Made by a program: the position numbers and the translations under genes. 55,858 nt of DNA from Halobacteriales archaeon QS_4_69_31 (GTDB taxonomy: Archaea > Halobacteriota > Halobacteria > Halobacteriales > Haloarculaceae), in NCBI GenBank assembly GCA_003021655.1, contig PXRP01000049.1:1-55858 (forward strand). Direction: 5' to 3'. The notes beneath the pieces are model-generated. The model did no database searches, was not told where the DNA came from, and saw only the letters and a program-made list of their open reading frames with translations. Below are positions 51,070 to 55,858 of the stretch, piece after piece. Every line of letters starts with the position of its first letter. Position 1 is the first letter of the stretch.

Positions 51070-51720
51070 ATGCCCGACAGCCGAGCGCCGGTCGGGGTCA
51101 CGGCACGCTCCTCGCCGGACGGGCACGAACACCCCGCGGCCGGACAAGAAGCAGGGACTGGCCCGCGAGCGGCGGCTGGACCGGAAGCGGGACCCGGACC
51201 GCGAGCGACGAGTCCGGTGGTCGGGGTCGTCGTGCTCGTCGGGGTGACGCTGGTGCTGGCGGGGGTCGCCGGCGCGGTCCTGGCGTTCGGCGAGGCGACG
51301 GCGGGGCCGGCCCCGCAGGTCCGCCTGACCGCGACGCTGTCGGCGACCGACGGCTGGCCCGATGGCCAGCGGCTCCGCCTCGTCCACGGGGGCGGCGACG
51401 CGCTCGCGGTGGCGGACCTGGCGCTGGTCGTCGACGTGGCCCGGACCGACGACCACGCCAGACTGTCGGGGTTCCCGACGCGGCGCCTCGGCGACGACGA
51501 GGTCCGGGGGGCCGACGTGTTCGACAGCGGCTACGCCGGCGTCGACGGGGAACTCGACGCGGCGCACACCGACGGCGAGTGGACGGGCGGGGAGGCGGCG
51601 TCGGTCCGGTTCGCACAGGGTGACCTCGACCTGCGGGCGGGCGACCGGGTGGGGGTCCGGGTCGTCCACCGGCCGACCGGTGCCCTGCTGGCGCGGCTTC
51701 GGGTGCGAGCGCGGGCCTGA
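51070..51720 (+). CDS. Type IV pilin-like protein (archaeal N-terminal domain)
   Basis: 216 residues. A 45-residue charged leader precedes the hydrophobic assembly helix (SPVVGVVVLVGVTLVLAGVAGAVLAFG), the pattern of the archaeal type IV pilin N-terminal domain processed by PibD. The long leader is unusual. The remaining domain (VRLTATLSATDGWPDGQRLRLV, to RVRARA) is a beta-rich module of the pilin family. Could be a minor pilin or a pseudopilin. Confidence 0.7.
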   Translation: MPDSRAPVGVTARSSPDGHEHPAAGQEAGTGPRAAAGPEAGPGPRATSPVVGVVVLVGVTLVLAGVAGAVLAFGEATAGPAPQVRLTATLSATDGWPDGQRLRLVHGGGDALAVADLALVVDVARTDDHARLSGFPTRRLGDDEVRGADVFDSGYAGVDGELDAAHTDGEWTGGEAASVRFAQGDLDLRAGDRVGVRVVHRPTGALLARLRVRARA

Positions 51721-51734
51721 ACGCTACCGCTGGC

Positions 51735-53198
51735 ATGACAAGCCTTAATCCTGCAGGTGCGCAAGTTCCGTCGCTGATGTTCCCATCGGGAGTCGCGGCG
51801 ACGCTCGCGGGACACGCCCTCCAGGCCTCGATAGACGTGTTCGGGGTGGCGGTGCCCAAGACCGTCTTTTCGGCCGTGGGCGTGCTGTCGATACTCGTGT
51901 TGGTCGGGCTCTCGGCGTTTTTCTCCTCGTCGGAGATCGCGATGTTCTCGCTCCCGGCCCACCGCCTCGAATCGCTCGTCGAGGAGGGACGGCGCGGTGC
52001 CCGGACGCTGCGCGACCTGAAGGCCGACCCGCACCGCCTCCTGGTGACGATACTCGTCGGGAACAACCTCGTCAACATCGCGATGTCCTCCATCGCGACG
52101 GGGTTGCTGGCGCTGTACATGACCCAAGGCCAGGCCGTCGCGGTGGCGACGTTCGGCATCACCGCGCTCGTGTTGCTGTTCGGCGAGAGCGCGCCCAAGT
52201 CCTACGCCGTCGAGAACACCGAGTCCTGGGCGCTCCGGATCGCCCGTCCGCTGAAGTTCTCCGAGAAGTTCCTCCTGCCGCTTATCGTCCTGTTCGATTA
52301 CCTCACCCGGATCGTCAACAAGGTGACCGGCGGGCGCTCGGCCATCGAGTCCTCGTATGTCACCCGCGAGGAGATCCAGGACATCATCGAGACCGGCGAG
52401 CGCGAGGGCGTCCTCGACGAGGAGGAACGCGAGATGCTCCAGCGCACCCTCCGGTTCAACAACACCATCGCCAAGGAGGTGATGACCCCGCGCCTGGACA
52501 TGACCGCCATCTCCGAGGAGTCCTCGATCGCCGAGGCCATCGAGCAGTGCATCCACAGCGGCCACGCCCGCCTGCCGGTCTACGAGGGCAGCCTCGACAA
52601 CGTCATCGGCGTCGTCCACATTCGGGACCTGGTGCGGGACCTCAACTACGGCGAGGCCGCCGCCGAGGACCTCGAACTCGACGACCTCATCGACCCGACG
52701 CTGCACGTCCCCGAGTCGAAAAACGTCGACGACCTGCTGACCGAGATGCGCGACGAGCGCCTCCACATGGTCATCGTCATCGACGAGTTCGGCACCACCG
52801 AGGGACTGGTCACGATGGAGGACCTCACCGAGGAGATCGTCGGCGAGATCCTCGAAGGCGGCGAGGAAGAACCCATCGAACGCCTCGACGACGACACCGT
52901 CGTCGTCAAAGGCGAGGTCAACATCGAGGTGATCAACGACTCGCTCGCCCTCGACCTCCCGGAGGGCGAGGAGTTCGAGACCATCGCCGGGTTCATCTTC
53001 AACCGCGTCGGCCGCCTCGTCGAGGAGGGCGAGGTCATCGACTACGACGGCGTCGAGATCGTCGTCGAACAGGTCGAGAACACCCGCATCATGAAAGCTC
53101 GGATCACCCGCACCGAGGACTATCACGACGCCGAGACCGACGCCAGCGACGAGGCGGCCGCCGAGGGCGAACACGTCTCGACCGAACCCACCGACTGA
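51735..53198 (+). CDS. CNNM/HlyC-CorC-type membrane protein with CBS domains
   Basis: 487 residues. An N-terminal DUF21 membrane domain (LSILVLVGLSAFFSSSEIAMFSL, then LLVTILVGNNLVNIAMSSIATG) is followed by two CBS motifs (EVMTPRLDMTAISEES and VIGVVHIRDLVRDL), and a CorC_HlyC transporter-associated domain (EVNIEVINDSLALDLPEGEE, then GEVIDYDGVEIVVEQ). Likely a divalent-cation (Mg/Co) transport regulator. ATG at 51735; a second in-frame ATG at 51777 is possible. Annotated as hemolysin family in many genomes. Confidence 0.88.
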   Translation: MTSLNPAGAQVPSLMFPSGVAATLAGHALQASIDVFGVAVPKTVFSAVGVLSILVLVGLSAFFSSSEIAMFSLPAHRLESLVEEGRRGARTLRDLKADPHRLLVTILVGNNLVNIAMSSIATGLLALYMTQGQAVAVATFGITALVLLFGESAPKSYAVENTESWALRIARPLKFSEKFLLPLIVLFDYLTRIVNKVTGGRSAIESSYVTREEIQDIIETGEREGVLDEEEREMLQRTLRFNNTIAKEVMTPRLDMTAISEESSIAEAIEQCIHSGHARLPVYEGSLDNVIGVVHIRDLVRDLNYGEAAAEDLELDDLIDPTLHVPESKNVDDLLTEMRDERLHMVIVIDEFGTTEGLVTMEDLTEEIVGEILEGGEEEPIERLDDDTVVVKGEVNIEVINDSLALDLPEGEEFETIAGFIFNRVGRLVEEGEVIDYDGVEIVVEQVENTRIMKARITRTEDYHDAETDASDEAAAEGEHVSTEPTD

Positions 53199-53216
53199 CC
53201 ACTTCGAATCCGCACA

Positions 53217-53292
53217 CTCCTCCGGAGCCGACCCGCTCGGCTGGCCCCCTCGGGTCCGCGCCCTCCTCCGGGGTCGACCCGCCCGACCGACC
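53217..53292. repeat. Imperfect 30-bp duplication in intergenic DNA
   Basis: ctcctccggagccgacccgc at 53217 recurs as ctcctccggggtcgacccgc at 53263, with about 24 of 30 bases conserved over the full units; period 46 bp. It lies between the CBS gene and the IMPACT gene. Confidence 0.5.
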
Positions 53293-53365
53293 ACATGGCA
53301 GTCACTCGCTCCGCCGCGAGCCGAGACGCGCCCGGCTCCCGCCGGTCGGTACGACGCCCGTCGAA

Positions 53366-53385
53366 CCCCTCTGTTTCGGGTGGAG
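53366..53385 (+). promoter_or_regulatory. Single ORB-like box
   Basis: CCCCTCTGTTTCGGGTGGAG resembles the origin boxes (C-string, TTTC, TGGAG). It lies in the 230-bp intergenic region 3' of the CBS gene and 3' of the IMPACT gene. Confidence 0.5.
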
Positions 53386-53428
53386 ATCCGCTCGGTTCGA
53401 ACTCGGATAGTAGTAAAACCGGCCGGCG

Positions 53429-54031
53429 TCAGTGGTCGATCTCGGCCCGGCCGCTGGTCGCGCTCCGGATCCGGTCGCAGAGTCCTCGCCCGTCGGCGAC
53501 TGGGACGCGGGCGTCGAACTCGACCGTCTCGGCGTACGTCGCGTCGAAATCAGCGCCCTCGCTCTCGAGGATCCCGCGGACGGTGCCGGAGTCGTCGTAT
53601 TCGACGGTGATCGAAACGCGTTCGTGGGGGCGTTCGGTCGTCGTGCCGGCGTCGTCGAGTGCGGCCTTGACTCCCCGGGCGTAGGCCCGCGCGAGGCCGC
53701 CCACGCCGAGGTTCGTCCCCCCGTAGTAGCGGACGACGGCGGCGACGACGTTCTCGACCCCCTCCTGCTGGAGGACGTTCAGCGCCGGCTTGCCGGCGGA
53801 ATTCGTGGGTTCGCCGTCGTCGCTGGCCCACTCACGCAGCGGGTTGGTACGGACGCGGTACGCGGGGACGACGTGGGTGGCGTCGGGGTACTCCTCGCGG
53901 ACCGCGGCGACGACCGCCTCCGCGGCCTCGACCGTCTGTGCGGGTCCGACGTGGCCGACGAACTTCGAGCCCCGCACCGCGAAGCGTGCCTCGCCGCGGC
54001 CGGCGACCGTCCGGTAGGCCTCCTCGCTCAC
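53429..54031 (-). CDS. IMPACT/YigZ family protein
   Basis: 200 residues from GTG at 54031 (SEEAYRTVAGRGEARFAV). The UPF0029 signature region is present: ATHVVPAYRV, SDDGEPTNSAGKPALNVLQ and VVRYYGGTNLGVGGLARAYA, then a C-terminal RNA-binding-like domain. Family members interact with translation factors or ribosomes; function in archaea is unknown. Confidence 0.88.
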   Translation of the reverse strand: MSEEAYRTVAGRGEARFAVRGSKFVGHVGPAQTVEAAEAVVAAVREEYPDATHVVPAYRVRTNPLREWASDDGEPTNSAGKPALNVLQQEGVENVVAAVVRYYGGTNLGVGGLARAYARGVKAALDDAGTTTERPHERVSITVEYDDSGTVRGILESEGADFDATYAETVEFDARVPVADGRGLCDRIRSATSGRAEIDH

Positions 54032-54113
54032 GGCCGGCGGTTGGCCGGCGACGCGGATAGGCGTTGTTCTCCCGGACGCTCTCCCGGCGAGGCCCCCTCG
54101 CCCCTGGCGGTGG

Positions 54114-54566
54114 TCACCCCTCGGAGCGGCCGCCCCAGACGCGCTTGTCCGGGATGCGGACGGCCATCCCCTCCCGGACGGGAAGCTGGCACGACAGGCG
54201 CGGGTACCCGAAGCGGTCGGCGAGGTCGTCGTGCCAGTGGTCGGGGTCGGGCGGGTCGGCGAGGCGGACGCCACACGTCGCACACAGGCCGCGACCGCCG
54301 CAGTTGACCCGGCGTGCGTACCGGCCGTGGGGGGATATCCCGGCCGCCAGCAGCGCGTCGCGGAGGGAAACCCCGACCGCTGCGGTCAGTTCGTGGTGCC
54401 GTCCGTTGGCCGTCTCGACCGTGACCGTGGCCGTCTCGGTCGCGGCCTCCAAGTCGGACGTGGCCGCGTCGTCGGGATTCATTTCGGTCGTAGCGTTGTC
54501 GGGATCTGTCTCGGTCGCGTCCCCGGGATTTGTTTCGGTCGCGTCGTCGGGGTTCGTCTCGGTCAC
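54114..54566 (-). CDS. 2Fe-2S ferredoxin-like protein with repeat leader
   Basis: 150 residues from GTG at 54566. The first 45 residues are a disordered acidic repeat (TETNPDDA, TETNPGDA, TETDPDNA, four variants). The ferredoxin domain follows, with cysteines in RVNCGGRGLCATCGV and a last Cys in LSCQLPVREGM, typical of plant-type 2Fe-2S clusters. Electron carrier; partner unknown. It starts 4 bp after the ACT gene stop. Confidence 0.83.
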   Translation of the reverse strand: MTETNPDDATETNPGDATETDPDNATTEMNPDDAATSDLEAATETATVTVETANGRHHELTAAVGVSLRDALLAAGISPHGRYARRVNCGGRGLCATCGVRLADPPDPDHWHDDLADRFGYPRLSCQLPVREGMAVRIPDKRVWGGRSEG

Positions 54567-54570
54567 GGGT

Positions 54571-55134
54571 TCACTGCAACTCGATCTTGTGGACGAACGG
54601 CATCTCACGGACCTCGTTGATGAGCTCGCCCGGGAGGGGGTCGCCGGTGATGACGTAGAGCTTGGGTTCGTCGGTGAACTCGGGGTCCTCGGTGATGGTC
54701 TGGCGGATGGAGATGTCGCGGTCGGCGATGGCGCCCGTGACCGCGGCGACGATGCCGGACTCGTCGGCGTCGCGCACTGCGACGGTGAGCACGGTCAGGT
54801 CCAGCACCGGCGCGAGGTCCATCAGGCTCGGGATGGCCGAGATGTTCTGGAAGATGCGCCGGAGCTGGTCGTCCGCGAGGATGGCGTCGGTGGTCGCGTC
54901 GACGACCCGGCGGTCGATGTCGACCTCGCGGGCGATCCCCGTGTTGGGGATCTCGATGCCTCCCGAGACCACGCGGCCGTCGTCGTTGACCGAGAAGCCC
55001 CGCTCTAACAGCAGGCGGATGACCGCCTGCTGGCTCGGCGAGTCCGCGAACTTCTCCATGATGGCGTCGAAGGTCGCCTCGCCGGGGACGCCCCCGCCGT
55101 CGCGGTCGGCGACCCGTTCCCCGTCCTCGCTCAT
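54571..55134 (-). CDS. ACT-domain regulator of amino-acid metabolism
   Basis: 187 residues. An N-terminal winged-helix-like part ([20 protein letters not shown]) is followed by ACT-like domains ([28 protein letters not shown], and [18 protein letters not shown]). This is the COG2150-type predicted regulator. The ATG overlaps the hisB stop by 4 nt (ATGA), so the two are co-translated; the position suggests feedback control of a histidine-linked pathway, not shown. Confidence 0.82.
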   Translation of the reverse strand: MSEDGERVADRDGGGVPGEATFDAIMEKFADSPSQQAVIRLLLERGFSVNDDGRVVSGGIEIPNTGIAREVDIDRRVVDATTDAILADDQLRRIFQNISAIPSLMDLAPVLDLTVLTVAVRDADESGIVAAVTGAIADRDISIRQTITEDPEFTDEPKLYVITGDPLPGELINEVREMPFVHKIELQ

Positions 55135-55718
55135 AGCTCGTCTTTGGTCGAGGGCGTGTCGCTGCGGCGTTCGTCGACCCGGGTCGCGTCGTCGAGCGTC
55201 CGCGCGAGGCACTTGAACAGCGCCTCGACCTCGTGGTGGGCGTTCTCGCCGTCGACGCCGGCGTGTATCGTCAGCCCAGCGTTGGTCGCGAACGACCGCA
55301 GGAAATGGCCCGCCATGTGGCTTGTCATCCCGCCGACGGACTCCTGGGAGAACTCGCCGTCGAACTCGACGTAGGGCCGGCCGCTCACGTCCACGACGAC
55401 GGACGCGACGGCCTCGTCGAGCGGGACGCGGCGGTCCGCGAACCGGCGGATGCCGCGCTTGTCGCCCAGCGCCTCCGCGACGGCCTCGCCGAGCGTGATG
55501 GCCACGTCCTCGACGGTGTGGTGGTCGTCGACACCCAGGTCGCCGTCACACCGCACCGTCAGGTTGAACAGGCCGTGCGTGGCGAACGAGTCGAGCATGT
55601 GGTCGAAAAAGCCGATCCCGGTCTCGACTGTGGCGTCGCCGTCGCCGTCCAGGTCGAGTGTCACCTCGGTCTCCGTCTCGGCGGTCTCGCGTGTCACGGC
55701 CGCCGTCCGCTCGGTCAT
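55131..55718 (-). CDS. hisB: Imidazoleglycerol-phosphate dehydratase
   Basis: 195 residues. Sixth step of histidine biosynthesis (dehydration of IGP to imidazole-acetol phosphate). Metal-ligand histidine motifs are visible: [48 protein letters not shown], and [13 protein letters not shown]. Monofunctional, without the phosphatase domain of bacterial HisB. ATG at 55718. Translationally coupled to the ACT-domain gene. Confidence 0.95.
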   Translation of the reverse strand: MTERTAAVTRETAETETEVTLDLDGDGDATVETGIGFFDHMLDSFATHGLFNLTVRCDGDLGVDDHHTVEDVAITLGEAVAEALGDKRGIRRFADRRVPLDEAVASVVVDVSGRPYVEFDGEFSQESVGGMTSHMAGHFLRSFATNAGLTIHAGVDGENAHHEVEALFKCLARTLDDATRVDERRSDTPSTKDEL

Positions 55719-55760
55719 ACCTCGACAAAACGCGCCCGCCTATTTGGTGATTGCGTTCGT

Positions 55761-55858
55761 TTACCTGAATTGAGGCGCTAAGGCCCCTTCCTCAACGAAC
55801 GAGCGGAGCGAGTGAGTAGGGAGGGGATACAGCGCCGCACGAGTATCGAACACGTCCG
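55761..55858 (-). CDS. C-terminal end of a gene cut by the right window edge
   Basis: An open frame enters from the right edge and ends at the TAA complementary to 55761-55763, encoding 31-32 residues (ending VEEGALAPQFR). Within it lies an imperfect inverted repeat (55774-55836; arms ggcgct/agcgcc with inner cccctt.../...agggagggg). Similar gene ends are common near haloarchaeal repetitive elements; the product cannot be named. Confidence 0.35.
   Translation of the reverse strand, partial: DVFDTRAALYPLPTHSLRSFVEEGALAPQFR

Noticed and set aside
1-55858. CRISPR array
   Set aside because: No regularly spaced repeat-spacer series seen; the tandem repeats found are degenerate and directly adjacent, without unique spacers.

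Overview
This window comes from the main chromosome of a halophilic archaeon (class Halobacteria). It is very GC-rich and its proteins are strongly acidic. Genes are compact and mostly leaderless, with a TATA element about 25-32 bp before the start codon. It carries family-typical haloarchaeal genes: a 304-residue malate dehydrogenase, HalX-type and bacterio-opsin-activator-type regulators, a PGF-CTERM protein, DUF373, an archaeal type IV pilin N-terminus, and the orc1/oapABC origin cluster. I cannot name the species.

Layout. 1-6.1 kb: thrS (cut by the window edge), pyrE, glmM, a beta-propeller gene and alaX. 6.1-8.5 kb: a small lipoprotein, a DUF373 membrane protein, tRNA-Arg(TCT) with extra copies of its 3' end, and a frameshifted ribH. 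8.5-18.3 kb: small membrane proteins, creatininase-family amidohydrolase, regulator, M29 aminopeptidase, an aminoacyl-tRNA-synthetase paralogue, an internally deleted ltaE, metallophosphoesterase and a cation exporter. 18.4-24.1 kb: an XPD-like helicase, serB, a metY remnant, a glutaredoxin-redoxin fusion scar, a Sua5/YrdC gene and a stand-alone Cas4-like nuclease. 24.1-26.6 kb: a lower-GC surface-protein pair (lipoprotein and PKD protein). 26.6-30.9 kb: gar1, SRP19 and the btuF / btuCD cobalamin uptake genes. 31-36 kb: CAP protein, HalX response regulator, orphan IS200/IS605-like hairpins, rhomboid protease, endonuclease V and signal peptidase. 36-40.5 kb: orc1, a replication origin (ORB elements flanking an AT-rich stretch) and oapA-oapB-oapC. 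40.6-55.8 kb: mdh, a second XPD-like helicase, Get3/ArsA ATPase, DJ-1 protein, SDR with a truncated glycerate kinase, DNA polymerase D small subunit, pilin, a CNNM/CBS membrane protein, an IMPACT-family protein, ferredoxin, ACT-domain regulator and hisB.

Two things stand out. First, an inverted pair of origin-recognition-box-like sequences lies inside the coding sequence of the DNA polymerase D small subunit, about 11 kb from the origin. It has the same outward G-string orientation as the pair at the origin, and a further single copy lies near 53.37 kb. Second, five ordinary metabolic or redox genes (ribH, ltaE, metY, a glutaredoxin, glycerate kinase) are broken by small indels or clean internal deletions, while the surrounding genes are intact and promoters are still visible for ribH and metY. 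Many gene ends are also followed by imperfect tandem copies of their own 3' terminal bases including the stop codon. These patterns point to active short-repeat duplication and deletion. Assembly or base-calling error must be excluded for the broken genes.
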